From positions 1 to 17,745 of the forward strand of contig JASHPP010000521.1 of the NCBI GenBank assembly GCA_030038035.1: a DNA stretch of 17,745 nucleotides, in the 5' to 3' direction. Of this stretch, positions 1 to 9,140 are shown piece after piece. Below the pieces are notes generated by a model, which worked only from the letters and a program-made list of their open reading frames with translations, ran no database searches and was not told where the DNA came from. The first letter of the stretch is position 1. The number at the start of each line of letters is the position of its first letter. The DNA is from Trebonia sp. (GTDB lineage: Bacteria > Actinomycetota > Actinomycetes > Streptosporangiales > Streptosporangiaceae). Made by a program: the position numbers and the translations under genes.

Positions 1-34
1 CAGCGAACTCGGCGTGTTCCAGAACGGCCGGTAA
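1..34 (+). CDS. Possible 3' end of an upstream gene (partial)
   Basis: One plus-strand frame (codons from base 2) reads SELGVFQNGR and then stops at TAA 32-34. It would be the tail of a gene entering from the left and converging on the perM-like gene. Only ten residues are visible, so no family can be assigned. It does not look like the PcrA helicase C-terminus that sits near sucC in some actinomycetes. It may be chance. Confidence 0.25.
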   Translation, partial: SELGVFQNGR

Positions 35-58
35 CGGGGGTTCGGCGTCGGCCCGCGC

Positions 59-111
59 GCGTTTGCGCGAGTCCGCGCGGGGTGCGCGTGCGTTTGCGCG
101 AGTCCGCGCGG
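59..111. repeat. 22-bp direct repeat, two copies 31 bp apart
   Basis: A perfect 22-base word beginning GCGTTTGCGCGAG and ending CCGCGCGG occurs at 59-80 and again at 90-111, separated by 9 bases. It lies in the gap between the presumed end of the left-hand gene and the 3' end of the first perM-like gene. No coding role is visible. It may be a local slippage duplication. Confidence 0.7.
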
Positions 112-119
112 ACCCGCGC

Positions 120-174
120 GGTAGTGGGTGTGGCACCGTGTACCGAAAATGGTATGCGGTGCCACACCGCTACC
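120..174. terminator. Long hairpin, likely bidirectional terminator
   Basis: Bases 127-137 (GGTGTGGCACC) and 158-168 (GGTGCCACACC) are perfect 11-bp inverted arms. The stem continues inward through 138-144/151-157 with two G-T pairs, closing on a hexaloop at 145-150. It continues outward through 120-125/169-174 with one bulged base (126). The total is about 24 pairs. It sits 27 bases beyond the stop of the minus-strand perM-like gene. No U-tract follows on either strand, which is common for actinobacterial terminators. Confidence 0.55.
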
Positions 175-200
175 TGCTGGGCGGGCTTGAGGCCGCGGTT

Positions 201-1595
201 TTACCAATCGTCCGGGTCTGGTGGGGCGTCTGGGGCATCTGGGTCTTCGGCCCAGGGGTTCATGTAGATGCGGTGGCCTTCGGCGTCGTCGGTCTCGTCC
301 ACCACGCCGGCCGTCCGGGCCGTGGGGATGGGTGCGGGCTCCTGCGCCGGCGCGGCCTTGCGCCTGGTGCCGCGGCGGAGGATCAGCCAGTTCGCGGCGG
401 CCGCCGCTAGCGCGGAGGTGACGCCGATCTGGAGCATGCCGACCAGCCCGACGATCAGCCCGGACGGGCCGACCGCGGCCAGCCTGCCGTCGCCGAGCGG
501 GCCGCCGGCGAACGCCGCGGCCAGGCCGGCCAGCGTGCCGACCGACACGCCCGTGCAGAAGCCCCACAGCGGCGCCGCCTCCATGACCGGGGTCGGCATG
601 ACCCGCACGGTCACGACACCGCCGAACACGCCGGCCAGGTAGGGCATCGCGAGCACGAACACCAGCACCCAGGACGGCCCGCCTGGCCGCGCTCCGGCGG
701 GCATGGCCGCGAGCATCGGGAAGACCGGCAGCGCGCCGAGTGCGGAGCCGGTGGGGGCGACGACGGTCCCCGCGCCGAAGACGAACCCGGGGCCGAGCAT
801 GTAGGCGACCGCCCAGATGATCGCGTTCGGCACGTAGGCGAGCTGGGCGAGCAGCAGCAGCGCCGCGCCACCGAGGCCCGGATCGAGCGCGTCGGTTGCC
901 GCCTTGACCTCCGCCAGGTGCGCCGCCAGCGAGCCGCAGGCAAGCACCGCCCCGGCCGCGGTCAGCAGGGCGGCGGCGCCGACCATGCCGAGCACGATCG
1001 AGCGCGGCCTTGCCGACATCAGGCCGTGCACGCCGACCAGCCGGGACCAGGGCGCCAGCCCACGGGCGGCACCCAGTCCTCCGGCGACAAGCGCCAGCAG
1101 GAAGGACGCGATCACCGCCTGCCACAGCGAGGGCGCGGCCACCGGCGTCCTGCTCGCCACCGCGAGCGCCCCGGCAAGCAGCGTGTACGGGAGCGCGATC
1201 GCGACCGCGACGTAGCCGACGTGACGCAGCTGGGTGACCGCTCCCGCGCGCACCACCCATCGTCCGGCCATCACGAGCAGCGCGCCGGGCAGCAGCACAA
1301 GCCCCAGCGGTAGCAGGCCGATCCGCCCCGCGCCGCGCACGGTGATCCCCACGTGGTGCGCCACAAGCCACAGCAGCGCGGCCGTCCGCAGCACCCCGCC
1401 GAGCCCGCTGCCGATGCCCACGTGCGGCGCCGTGATCCAGCCGATCGCCACCAGCGTGATAAGCGCCCCAAGCCCGGTGGCCGCCGCCGCCCCCGCCGCG
1501 ATCGTCCCGGTAACAGCCAGCGGCCGCGCCGACCCGGGATCCTCCGGCACCTCCGGGTCGTCGGCAGCCGGCCGGGCCTGGGCGGAAACACTCAC
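201..1595 (-). CDS. perM: PerM/DUF6350-family integral membrane protein, copy A
   Basis: 464 residues with roughly nine hydrophobic membrane segments after a short acidic and Pro-rich N-terminus. It is recognised as the DUF6350/PerM family from its place directly after sucCD and before purN/purH, the neighbourhood of mycobacterial PerM (Rv0955, about 455 aa). PerM has been linked to persistence and to cell division through the divisome protein FtsB; whether that holds here is inference. Well-kept blocks are WITAPHVG, GRIGLLPLGLVLLPG, ASRT and SLWQAVIA. The cytoplasmic tail from residue 433 reads DETDDAEGHRIY, then a Pro/Asp-rich end. The start is GTG with no clear ribosome-binding site, 48 bases after sucD, so it is probably in the sucCD operon. 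A paralogue lies at 3920-5341 in the opposite orientation. Confidence 0.85.
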   Translation of the reverse strand: MSVSAQARPAADDPEVPEDPGSARPLAVTGTIAAGAAAATGLGALITLVAIGWITAPHVGIGSGLGGVLRTAALLWLVAHHVGITVRGAGRIGLLPLGLVLLPGALLVMAGRWVVRAGAVTQLRHVGYVAVAIALPYTLLAGALAVASRTPVAAPSLWQAVIASFLLALVAGGLGAARGLAPWSRLVGVHGLMSARPRSIVLGMVGAAALLTAAGAVLACGSLAAHLAEVKAATDALDPGLGGAALLLLAQLAYVPNAIIWAVAYMLGPGFVFGAGTVVAPTGSALGALPVFPMLAAMPAGARPGGPSWVLVFVLAMPYLAGVFGGVVTVRVMPTPVMEAAPLWGFCTGVSVGTLAGLAAAFAGGPLGDGRLAAVGPSGLIVGLVGMLQIGVTSALAAAAANWLILRRGTRRKAAPAQEPAPIPTARTAGVVDETDDAEGHRIYMNPWAEDPDAPDAPPDPDDW

Positions 1596-1643
1596 ACACC
1601 GATACTGGCAATGATGGGCGGGCGGCCCAAGCAGGCGCGCCGG

Positions 1644-2528
<885 letters not shown>

Positions 2529-2529
2529 C

Positions 2530-3720
2530 TCATGCTCCCTTCGCGGCGGCCAGCTCGGCCGCGCGGCGCGCCGCGCCGTCCATCGTGTCCACCTGCTCGA
2601 CCCCCGGCAGGCTCGCCTCGGACAGGATGCGCCTGCCCTCCGCCGCGTTGTTGCCGTCCAGCCGGACCACGATCGGCCGGTCGACCGGCTCGCCGCGCTC
2701 GGCCAGCATGGCGAACGCGGACACGATCCCGTTGGCGACCGCGTCGCACGCGGTGATGCCGCCGAAGACGTTCACGAACACGGCCCTGACGCTCGGGTCG
2801 GACAGCACGATCTCCAGGCCGTTGGCCATCACCTCGGCGGACGCGCCGCCGCCGATGTCAAGGAAGTTCGCCGGGCGGACCCCGCCGAACGACTCGCCGG
2901 CGTAGGCCACGACGTCGAGGGTGGACATCACCAGCCCCGCGCCGTTGCCGATGATGCCGACCTGGCCCTCGAGCTTCACGTAGTTGAGGTGCCTGGCCTT
3001 GGCCCGCGCCTCGATCGGGTCGGTCGAGCTGGCGTCGGCGAACCGCTCGTGGTCCTGGCGGAAGGCGGCGTTGTCGTCGAGCGTGACCTTGCCGTCAAGG
3101 GCGAGCACCCGGCCGTCCGGGGTCGCCGCCATCGGGTTCACCTCGACGAGGGTCGCGTCCTCGTCGGTGAACATGGCCCACAGCCGTTCGGCGAGCACGG
3201 CGGCCTGCTCCGCGGCCTCCTCAGGGATGCGCCCGGCCTCGATGATCTCCAGCGCCTTCGCGTGGTCCACCCCGGACAGCGGCGAGATCGGGATGCGGGC
3301 GATCGCGTCCGGGTTGCTGTGCGCCACCTCCTCGATCTCCACACCGCCCTCGACCGAGCAGATCGACATGAACGTCCGGTTCGCCCTGTCCAGCAGGAAC
3401 GACAGGTAGTACTCCGCCTTGATGTCCGTGGCCTCAGCGATCAGCACCTTGTGGACGGTGTGACCCTTGATGTCCATGCCGATGATGCGCTCGGCCTTCT
3501 CGTAGGCGTCGGCCGGCCCGTCGGCCAGCTTCACCCCGCCGGCCTTTCCGCGCCCGCCGGTTTTCACCTGCGCCTTCACTACGACTTGCGGGGTGCCTTC
3601 GGCCGCGAACGCGGTGGTGATTTCCCGCGCCTGTTCGGCGGTGTCGGCGACCTTGTCTTTCGGCACGGGAACGCCGTACTCGGCAAAGAGTTCCTTAGCC
3701 TGATACTCAAACAGGTCCAC
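2530..3720 (-). CDS. sucC: Succinate-CoA ligase (ADP-forming), beta subunit
   Basis: 396 residues, close to the usual 388-392. An ATP-grasp domain binds the nucleotide and a C-terminal ligase-CoA domain contacts SucD. The N-terminus [19 protein letters not shown] is diagnostic and fixes the GTG start at 3718-3720. Other family blocks are [35 protein letters not shown] and FLDIGGGA, and NVFGGI near the C-terminus. No strong ribosome-binding site precedes the GTG. It is the first gene of the minus-strand sucC-sucD-perM unit and is divergent from the second perM-like gene. Confidence 0.97.
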   Translation of the reverse strand: MDLFEYQAKELFAEYGVPVPKDKVADTAEQAREITTAFAAEGTPQVVVKAQVKTGGRGKAGGVKLADGPADAYEKAERIIGMDIKGHTVHKVLIAEATDIKAEYYLSFLLDRANRTFMSICSVEGGVEIEEVAHSNPDAIARIPISPLSGVDHAKALEIIEAGRIPEEAAEQAAVLAERLWAMFTDEDATLVEVNPMAATPDGRVLALDGKVTLDDNAAFRQDHERFADASSTDPIEARAKARHLNYVKLEGQVGIIGNGAGLVMSTLDVVAYAGESFGGVRPANFLDIGGGASAEVMANGLEIVLSDPSVRAVFVNVFGGITACDAVANGIVSAFAMLAERGEPVDRPIVVRLDGNNAAEGRRILSEASLPGVEQVDTMDGAARRAAELAAAKGA

Positions 3721-3919
3721 TGGGGGTCCGATCTCGGTCCGTTGCTTTGCGTCTGGTTGCCGCCGCGTGAGAAGCGGGGTTCACAAGCAGCGTAGCCGTT
3801 GCGCCGCGGCGGGCGCTGCCCAGGGGAGCAGACGGCAGGCGTGTGAGCGCACTCTCAGCTGACGGCGCCGTCCCCTGCCGCGGCGTGGCTGCGTGCCGTT
3901 TGCCCCGTCGGTTGCCAGG
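3721..3919. promoter_or_regulatory. Divergent intergenic region between sucC and perM copy B
   Basis: About 200 bases that should carry promoters for sucCD (leftward) and the second perM-like gene (rightward). I see no convincing -35/-10 pair on either strand. On the minus strand a TACGCT-like hexamer occurs near 3791-3796, too weak to call. The assignment rests on gene orientation only. Confidence 0.4.
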
Positions 3920-5341
3920 ATGGGCGTTGTGAAGGGTGTGCCGCCTCCGGGGGGCGCTGCCTCCCCCGGGGGCCAACCCCCCGAAGGCCCCCCGCATGGG
4001 GGGACTGCCCGTCCCCCCATCGCTCCCTGGCCTGTTGGCCCGGGCAGGCCGATGCTGATGGCGGGCGGCGCTGCCGCGCTCGCGGCCGCCGCGGGCGGGC
4101 TCGCGGTGCTGGTCACGCTGACCGCGGTCGGCTGGATCACCGCTCCGCACGTCGGGCTCGGCGGCGGTCTGGCCGGCGTGCTGCGCTCCGCCGGCGTCCT
4201 GTGGCTCGTGGCGCACCACGTCGAGGTGACGGTTCGCGGGGTCGGCCGGATCGGGCTGCTGCCGCTCGGCCTGGTGCTGCTGCCCGGCGTGCTGCTCGAG
4301 CGGGCCGGGCGCTGGATGACGCACGGGGGCCACGTGACCCGGCTGCGGCACGTGGGCTACGCGGCCCTGGCGATCGCGTTGCCTTACGCGCTGTTCACGG
4401 GTGCCGTCGCGGTGGCGAGCCGGACTCCGGCGGCGTCGGCCTCGCTGTGGCAGGCGGTCATCGCCGGCTTCCTGCTCGCCCTCCTCGCCGGCGGGCTCGG
4501 CGCGGCGCGCGCCCTGGCGCCCTGGCGAAAGCTCGCCGCGCTGCTGCCGCCGCGGCCGCGTTCGGTCGTCCTGGGCATGGTGACGGCGCTGGCGGTGCTG
4601 ACCGCCTGCGGCGCGCTGCTGGCCGGGGCATCGCTGGCCGTCCACCTGCACGCCTACCGGCAGGCGGTGACCTCGCTGTCGCCCGGACCCGCCGGGTCCG
4701 CGCTGCTGCTGATCGCCGGGCTCAGCTATCTGCCCAACTCCGTCATCTGGGCAATCGCCTACCTGCTCGGGCCAGGATTCTCTTTCGGCCTCGGCACGGG
4801 GGTGGCGCCGTCCGCGTCGGCGCTCGGCGCGGTTCCCGCGTTTCCGCTGCTCGCCGCCCTCCCGGCCGGGACGAAGGCAGCGTTCCCGCCCTGGCTGGGC
4901 TTTTTCGTGCTCGCCGCGCCGTACCTGGCCGGCGCGCTCACCGGCCTGATGACCGTGCGGATCGCGCCGACGCCCACGCTGGAGGCGGCACCGCTATGGG
5001 GGCTGCTCACCGGCTCGCTCGCCGGAGTTGTCATCGGGTTCGGCGCGAAGCTCTCCGGCGGCCCGCTCGGCGCGGGGCGGCTCGCCTCGGTGGGGCCGTC
5101 CGGCGCGGAGGTCGCGCTGGTCGCGGTCCTGGAGGTCGGCGTGACGGCCGCGGTGGTGGCGGGTGCCGCCAACTGGCTGCTGCTGCGGCACCACATCCGC
5201 AAGCTCGCCGTCCCTGCCAGGCAGCACGCGCGGGCCGGCCTGGCCCCGGCCGCCGTCGTCCCGCAAACCCGTGACGAGACCGACGACGCGGGCGGCCACC
5301 GCATCTACTACGACCCCTGGGCGGGCCAGCGGGGCGACTAG
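3920..5341 (+). CDS. PerM/DUF6350-family integral membrane protein, copy B
   Basis: 473 residues from ATG 3920. It aligns along its length with copy A at 201-1595: WITAPHVG, LWLVAHHV, GRIGLLPLGLVLLPG, LRHVGY, AVASRTP, SLWQAVIA, the APTPxLEAAPLWG-like block, and a tail DETDDAGGHRIYYDPWAG from residue 452. About nine membrane segments are expected. The start is uncertain. GTG 3893, ATG 3920, GTG 3929 (AGGA eight bases upstream) and ATG 4052 are all in frame. The last would remove a Pro/Gly-rich stretch encoded by alternating G and C tracts, and alignment to copy A begins near RPMLM (4046 onward). It is divergent from sucC and convergent with the small gene at 5526. Function is inferred from the family only. 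Confidence 0.82.
   Translation: MGVVKGVPPPGGAASPGGQPPEGPPHGGTARPPIAPWPVGPGRPMLMAGGAAALAAAAGGLAVLVTLTAVGWITAPHVGLGGGLAGVLRSAGVLWLVAHHVEVTVRGVGRIGLLPLGLVLLPGVLLERAGRWMTHGGHVTRLRHVGYAALAIALPYALFTGAVAVASRTPAASASLWQAVIAGFLLALLAGGLGAARALAPWRKLAALLPPRPRSVVLGMVTALAVLTACGALLAGASLAVHLHAYRQAVTSLSPGPAGSALLLIAGLSYLPNSVIWAIAYLLGPGFSFGLGTGVAPSASALGAVPAFPLLAALPAGTKAAFPPWLGFFVLAAPYLAGALTGLMTVRIAPTPTLEAAPLWGLLTGSLAGVVIGFGAKLSGGPLGAGRLASVGPSGAEVALVAVLEVGVTAAVVAGAANWLLLRHHIRKLAVPARQHARAGLAPAAVVPQTRDETDDAGGHRIYYDPWAGQRGD
3949..4018. repeat. Alternating G-tract/C-tract cluster able to form competing hairpins
   Basis: Runs of five or six G or C lie at 3949-3954 (G), 3963-3967 (C), 3968-3972 (G), 3977-3982 (C), 3988-3993 (C), 3998-4003 (G) and 4013-4018 (C). 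The run at 3998-4003 can pair with either neighbour; with 3988-3993 it closes on a GCAT loop. In the perM copy B frame this encodes a Pro/Gly-rich extension. It could be an intergenic GC-rich repeat element, with the true start downstream. Confidence 0.6.
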
Positions 5342-5373
5342 CCCCCGCTCCGGTCGCTACCCCGACCTCCCCG

Positions 5374-5432
5374 ATTGGGCCAGTTGCGCCAACGGCCCGG
5401 CTGTATCGGGCCAGCTGCGCCAACGGCCCAAT
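5374..5432. terminator. Two tandem hairpins between convergent genes
   Basis: A 22-base unit occurs at 5377-5398 and again at 5408-5429 with one mismatch (T/C at the seventh to eighth base). Each unit is self-complementary: GGGCC, one bulged A, GTTG, a CGC loop, CAAC, GGCCC. The outer bases ATTGGGCC (5374-5381) and GGCCCAAT (5425-5432) are also inverted copies, so the whole block can fold as one large structure. It lies between the converging perM copy B and the 5526-6011 gene, so a bidirectional terminator is the natural reading. Confidence 0.6.
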
Positions 5433-5525
5433 TGCCTCTCGGCGGCCCGACCCGGCGGCGCGTGCGAAGTGGACAGGTAAGGCCATTGTTACGTGTGGTA
5501 CAGCCCCCTGCGAACGAGAGGCCCG

Positions 5526-6011
5526 TCAGCCGCCGAGGATGCCGACCTCGGAGCCGACCGAGTTGTTCAGCTGCTGCTGGCACGCCTGCTGCGCGCTCAC
5601 CGTGTTCGCGCCCGCCATGCAGGCGGAGTACTGCGTCAGCTGCGGCCAGAACATCGCGAAGCCGATCAGCACCAGCCCGCTGAACGCGCAGGCGACCGCG
5701 CCGAGAATCGTGGCGAGGACCGCCCCGCGGGGACGGCCGCTGCCGCCGCGCCGCGCCCGCGACATGGCCGAGATCGAGAGCCACAGGGCGATCGCGGCGA
5801 TCGCGAGGGCCACGGCGACAACGACGACGCCACGCCGCACGTTGCCGGTCATCATCATCATGCCGAACAGGCTGATGAAGGCAAGCAACAGCGCGGCCCA
5901 GGAGCGCTGCTGCAGCACGGGATCCGCCGGGGCGCGCGGCGGTCGCGGCCGGGGCGGTGCGTACATCGGCTGCCTGGGAGGAGTCTGCTGCCGGTCTGTG
6001 AATCTGGCCAT
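5526..6011 (-). CDS. Small three-pass membrane protein, unknown function
   Basis: 161 residues. The N-terminal 35 residues are Pro/Arg-rich and likely cytoplasmic. Hydrophobic segments lie near residues 38-55, 60-80 and 97-122. The last 40 residues, probably outside, hold two cysteines in SACMAGANTVSAQQACQQQ that could form a disulfide. I do not recognise a named family. It occupies roughly the place of Rv0954 in the mycobacterial order, but I see no sequence match to it. The start is ATG 6009-6011, divergent from purN with only 36 bases between the start codons. Confidence 0.75.
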   Translation of the reverse strand: MARFTDRQQTPPRQPMYAPPRPRPPRAPADPVLQQRSWAALLLAFISLFGMMMMTGNVRRGVVVVAVALAIAAIALWLSISAMSRARRGGSGRPRGAVLATILGAVACAFSGLVLIGFAMFWPQLTQYSACMAGANTVSAQQACQQQLNNSVGSEVGILGG

Positions 6012-6034
6012 CGCCTCTATTTTGCAGTACGGAT

Positions 6035-6040
6035 TAGGGT
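6035..6040 (+). promoter_or_regulatory. Possible -10 element for purN, leaderless transcript
   Basis: TAGGGT ends seven bases before the purN ATG at 6048. In a TANNNT-type actinobacterial promoter this would place the transcription start at or next to the A of the start codon. A -35 match is not evident. The same bases (AGGG, eight bases before ATG) could instead be a ribosome-binding site. Confidence 0.3.
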
Positions 6041-6047
6041 GACTGCC

Positions 6048-6665
6048 ATGGACGCCAGGCTCGTCGTGCTCGTTTCCGGGGAAGGGACGAACCTGCAGGC
6101 GCTGATCGACGCCTGCGCCGATCCCGCTTACGGCGCGGCGGTCGTCGCGGTGGGCGCCGACCGCGACGACATCGGCGGACTGCGCCGGGCCCGCGAGGCG
6201 GGCATCCCCGCCTTCGTCCTCAAGGTCGCGGACTTCGCCTCGCGCGAGGCCTGGGATCGCGAGCTAGCGGCCCGCTGCGCGCAGCACCTGCCTGACCTGG
6301 TCATCTGCGCGGGTTTCATGAAGCTCGTCGGCAAGGCGTTCCTCGGTCGCTTCGCGGGCCGCTGCCTGAACACGCATCCCGCGCTGCTACCGTCGTTTCC
6401 TGGCATGCACGGCGTGCGGGACGCCCTCGACTACGGGGTCAAGGTGACCGGCTGCACGGTGTTCCTCGTGGACGAGGGCGTGGACGCCGGCCCCGTGCTC
6501 GCGCAGGCCTGCGTCCCGGTTGGCGACGACGACGACGAGGCGGCGCTGCACGAGCGGATCAAGGTCGCCGAACGCGCGTTGCTCGTCGGCACGGTGGGCA
6601 GGATGGCCCGCGAGGGCTGGTCAGTCACCGGGGAGACCGGCAGGAAGGTAAGGATCGGCAGTTGA
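6048..6665 (+). CDS. purN: Phosphoribosylglycinamide formyltransferase (GART)
   Basis: 205 residues, normal for PurN. It transfers the formyl group of 10-formyl-THF to GAR, the third step of purine synthesis. The N-terminal loop is [14 protein letters not shown]. The catalytic triad is Asn108 and His110 in [13 protein letters not shown] and Asp146 in DEGVDAGPV, two residues offset from E. coli N106/H108/D144. ATG 6048 is chosen because homology begins at [11 protein letters not shown]; the frame is open further upstream but unrelated to the family. The stop TGA overlaps the purH TTG start by four bases. Confidence 0.96.
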   Translation: MDARLVVLVSGEGTNLQALIDACADPAYGAAVVAVGADRDDIGGLRRAREAGIPAFVLKVADFASREAWDRELAARCAQHLPDLVICAGFMKLVGKAFLGRFAGRCLNTHPALLPSFPGMHGVRDALDYGVKVTGCTVFLVDEGVDAGPVLAQACVPVGDDDDEAALHERIKVAERALLVGTVGRMAREGWSVTGETGRKVRIGS

Positions 6666-8236
6666 CTCGGATCCCGATCAAGCGGGCGCTGATCAGCGTC
6701 TACGACAAGGCCGGTGTCGCGGACCTGGCCCGCGCGCTGCACGAGCACCAGGTGGAGATCGTCTCTACCGGCACGACCGCCAGGGCCGTCGAGGCGGCCG
6801 GAGTTCCGGTCACGACAGTGGAGGACCTCACCGGCTTCCCTGAATGCCTGGACGGGCGGGTGAAGACCCTGCACCCGCGGGTGCACGCGGGCCTGCTCGC
6901 CGACACGGCCAGCCCCGCGCACGAGCAGCAGCTCAAGGACCTCGGGATAGAGCCATTCCAGCTGCTCGTCTCGAACCTGTACCCGTTCGGGCAGACGGTG
7001 GCCTCGGGCGCGAAGGACGCCGAGGTCATCGAGCAGATCGACATCGGCGGCCCGGCGATGGTCCGCGCCGCCGCCAAGAACCACGCCAGCGTCGCGGTCG
7101 TCACGAGCCCGATCCAGTACGCGCAGGCGCGGCACGCGCTCGGCGCGGGCGGCTTCACCGCCGGCGAGCGCCGTCGCCTCGCCGCCGCGGCGTTCGCGCA
7201 CACGGCGGCCTACGACGCCGCGGTCGCGTCCTGGTTCGCGTCCGCGTACGCCCCCGACGAAACCGCGCGGGAGACCGGCTGGCCAGATGTCACCGCCGCG
7301 GTGTGGGAAAGAAAAGATGTCCTCCGCTACGGGGAGAACCCGCACCAGCGATCGGCCCTTTATTTCTCCCGAACGATCCCGGCCGACTCTGGCATCGCCA
7401 ATGCTGAAGTCCTGCACGGCAAGGCCATGTCGTACAACAACTACGTCGACGCCGATGCCGCGCGCCGCGCGGCCTTCGACTTCGGCGAGCCGTGCGTGGC
7501 GATCATCAAGCACTCCAACCCGTGCGGCATCGCGATCGGGGCGGACCTCGCCGACGCGTACGCCAAGGCGTACGCGTGCGACCCGGTGTCGGCGTACGGC
7601 GGCGTGATCGCGGCCAACGGGACCGTGACCGCGCGGATGGCCGGCCAGGTCATCGACGGGTTCGCCGAGGTCGTGATCGCCCCGGACTTCGCGGCCGGGG
7701 CGCTGCAGATCCTGACGGGGAAATGGAAGAACGTCCGGCTGCTGCGCTGCGCCCCGCCGGCCCGTTCCGCGCACACCGAGTGGCGCCAGGTGAGCGGCGG
7801 CGTCCTCCTGCAGTCGGCCGACCTGGTCGACGCCCCCGGCGACGACCCGGCGGGCTGGGAGCTGGCGGCGGGCGCCCCCGCCGACAGCCCGACGCTCGCC
7901 GACCTGGCGTTCGCCTGGCGCGCGTGCCGCGCGGTGAAGTCGAACGCGATCCTGCTCGCCTCCGGCGGCGCGTCGGTGGGCGTGGGCATGGGCCAGGTGA
8001 ACCGGGTGGACGCGGCGCGGCTGGCTGTGGCCAGAGCCGGAAACAGGGCGGCCGGATCTGTGGCCGCGTCTGACGCGTTCTTCCCGTTTTCTGACGGTTT
8101 CGAGATACTCGCGGAGGCGGGTGTCCGCGCGGTCGCCGAGCCGGGCGGCTCCGTCCGGGATGCCAGCGTGGTGGCCGCCGCCGAGGCCGCGGGCGTGACG
8201 CTGTACTTCACCGGAGTCCGGCACTTCTACCACTAG
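6662..8236 (+). CDS. purH: Bifunctional AICAR formyltransferase / IMP cyclohydrolase
   Basis: 524 residues, full length. The N-terminal IMP cyclohydrolase (MGS-like) domain shows [31 protein letters not shown] and [16 protein letters not shown]. The AICAR transformylase domain shows [47 protein letters not shown] and the terminal FTGVRHFYH. It carries out the last two steps to IMP. The start is TTG at 6662-6664, overlapping the purN stop; AAGGA seven bases upstream supports it. The local YFSRTIP region around 7360-7380 is less GC-rich than the rest but the frame is intact. Confidence 0.97.
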   Translation: MTRIPIKRALISVYDKAGVADLARALHEHQVEIVSTGTTARAVEAAGVPVTTVEDLTGFPECLDGRVKTLHPRVHAGLLADTASPAHEQQLKDLGIEPFQLLVSNLYPFGQTVASGAKDAEVIEQIDIGGPAMVRAAAKNHASVAVVTSPIQYAQARHALGAGGFTAGERRRLAAAAFAHTAAYDAAVASWFASAYAPDETARETGWPDVTAAVWERKDVLRYGENPHQRSALYFSRTIPADSGIANAEVLHGKAMSYNNYVDADAARRAAFDFGEPCVAIIKHSNPCGIAIGADLADAYAKAYACDPVSAYGGVIAANGTVTARMAGQVIDGFAEVVIAPDFAAGALQILTGKWKNVRLLRCAPPARSAHTEWRQVSGGVLLQSADLVDAPGDDPAGWELAAGAPADSPTLADLAFAWRACRAVKSNAILLASGGASVGVGMGQVNRVDAARLAVARAGNRAAGSVAASDAFFPFSDGFEILAEAGVRAVAEPGGSVRDASVVAAAEAAGVTLYFTGVRHFYH

Positions 8237-8244
8237 GAGCCCAT

Positions 8245-9102
8245 ATGACAGCGTCGATTCTGGACGGGAAGGCCACGGCCGCGCAGGTGCGCGCGGACCT
8301 GAAGGAGCGGGTCGCGGCACTGGCCGCCCGCGGCATCACGCCCGGGCTCGGCACGATCCTCGTCGGGGACGACCCGGGCAGCCACGCCTACGTGGGCGGC
8401 AAGCACAGGGACTGCGCCCAGGTCGGGATCGCGTCGATCCGCCGTGACCTGCCGGCCGACGCGACCCAGGCGCAGGTGGAAGAGGCGGTCGCGGAGCTGA
8501 ACGCCGACCCCGCGTGCACCGGCTACATCGTCCAGCTTCCGCTGCCCGCCGGGCTGGACGACAAGCGCGTGCTGCACCTGATGGATCCCGACAAGGACGC
8601 GGACGGCCTGCACCCGGTCAACCTGGGCAGGCTCGTGCTCGGCGAGGACGGCCCGCTGCCGTGCACACCGCACGGCATCGTCGTGCTGCTGCGCCAGTAC
8701 GGGGTGGAGATCGCCGGCGCCGAGGTCACCATCGTGGGCCGCGGCATCACGGTGGGCCGGGCGCTCGGGCTGCTGCTCACCCGGCGGTCGGAGAACGCCA
8801 CGGTCACGCTGTGCCACACCGGCACCAAGGACCTCGCCGCGCACACGCGCGCCGCGGACATCGTCGTCGTCGCGGCCGGCCGGCCGGGGCTGCTAACGAA
8901 AGACATGGTGCGGCCAGGCGCGGCAGTCCTCGACGTCGGCATCACCCGCACCGAGGCCGGCCTGGTCGGCGACGTCGCTCCCGACGTGGCCGAAGTCGCC
9001 GGGTGGATCGCCCCGATGCCGGGCGGCGTCGGCCCGATGACCCGCGCGATGCTGCTGGCCAACGTCGTCGAGGCAGCCGAGCGGGCCGCCTCAGCCGGGT
9101 GA
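8245..9102 (+). CDS. folD: Methylenetetrahydrofolate dehydrogenase / cyclohydrolase
   Basis: 285 residues, normal length. It interconverts 5,10-methylene-THF and 10-formyl-THF, the donor used by PurN and PurH just upstream. The active-site Tyr49 and Lys53 lie in [10 protein letters not shown]. Family blocks are [38 protein letters not shown] and [14 protein letters not shown] ribosome-binding site, TAGGAG, is formed by the purH stop codon region eight bases before ATG, so purN-purH-folD form one operon. It converges with the lipoprotein gene at 9141. Confidence 0.96.
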   Translation: MTASILDGKATAAQVRADLKERVAALAARGITPGLGTILVGDDPGSHAYVGGKHRDCAQVGIASIRRDLPADATQAQVEEAVAELNADPACTGYIVQLPLPAGLDDKRVLHLMDPDKDADGLHPVNLGRLVLGEDGPLPCTPHGIVVLLRQYGVEIAGAEVTIVGRGITVGRALGLLLTRRSENATVTLCHTGTKDLAAHTRAADIVVVAAGRPGLLTKDMVRPGAAVLDVGITRTEAGLVGDVAPDVAEVAGWIAPMPGGVGPMTRAMLLANVVEAAERAASAG

Positions 9103-9140
9103 GGCCGGCCGGGCCGGTTCGTTCGCTGGGCGGCCGGTTG
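9103..9140. terminator. Short GC-rich convergent gap
   Basis: The 38 bases between the folD stop and the stop of the minus-strand lipoprotein gene are GC-rich. They contain GGCCGGCC (9103-9110) and a second GGCCGG (9132-9137) that can pair with CCGGCC. It is plausible as a shared terminator for the two converging operons, but the structure is imperfect. Confidence 0.3.

Noticed and set aside
59..111. Start of a CRISPR array
   Set aside because: There are only two copies, 31 bases apart, with a nine-base spacer and no further units.
3707..4651. Minus-strand open frame (314 codons) across the sucC/perM copy B gap
   Set aside because: It is antisense to perM copy B and Arg/Gln/His-rich. The sucC start is fixed by MDLFEYQA, so this is not an N-terminal extension or upstream gene.
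6431..8320. Long minus-strand open frame (629 codons) opposite purN/purH
   Set aside because: It is fully antisense to purN/purH, which carry all catalytic motifs. The translation is Arg/Gly/Asp-rich low complexity, as expected for the shadow of a high-GC gene.
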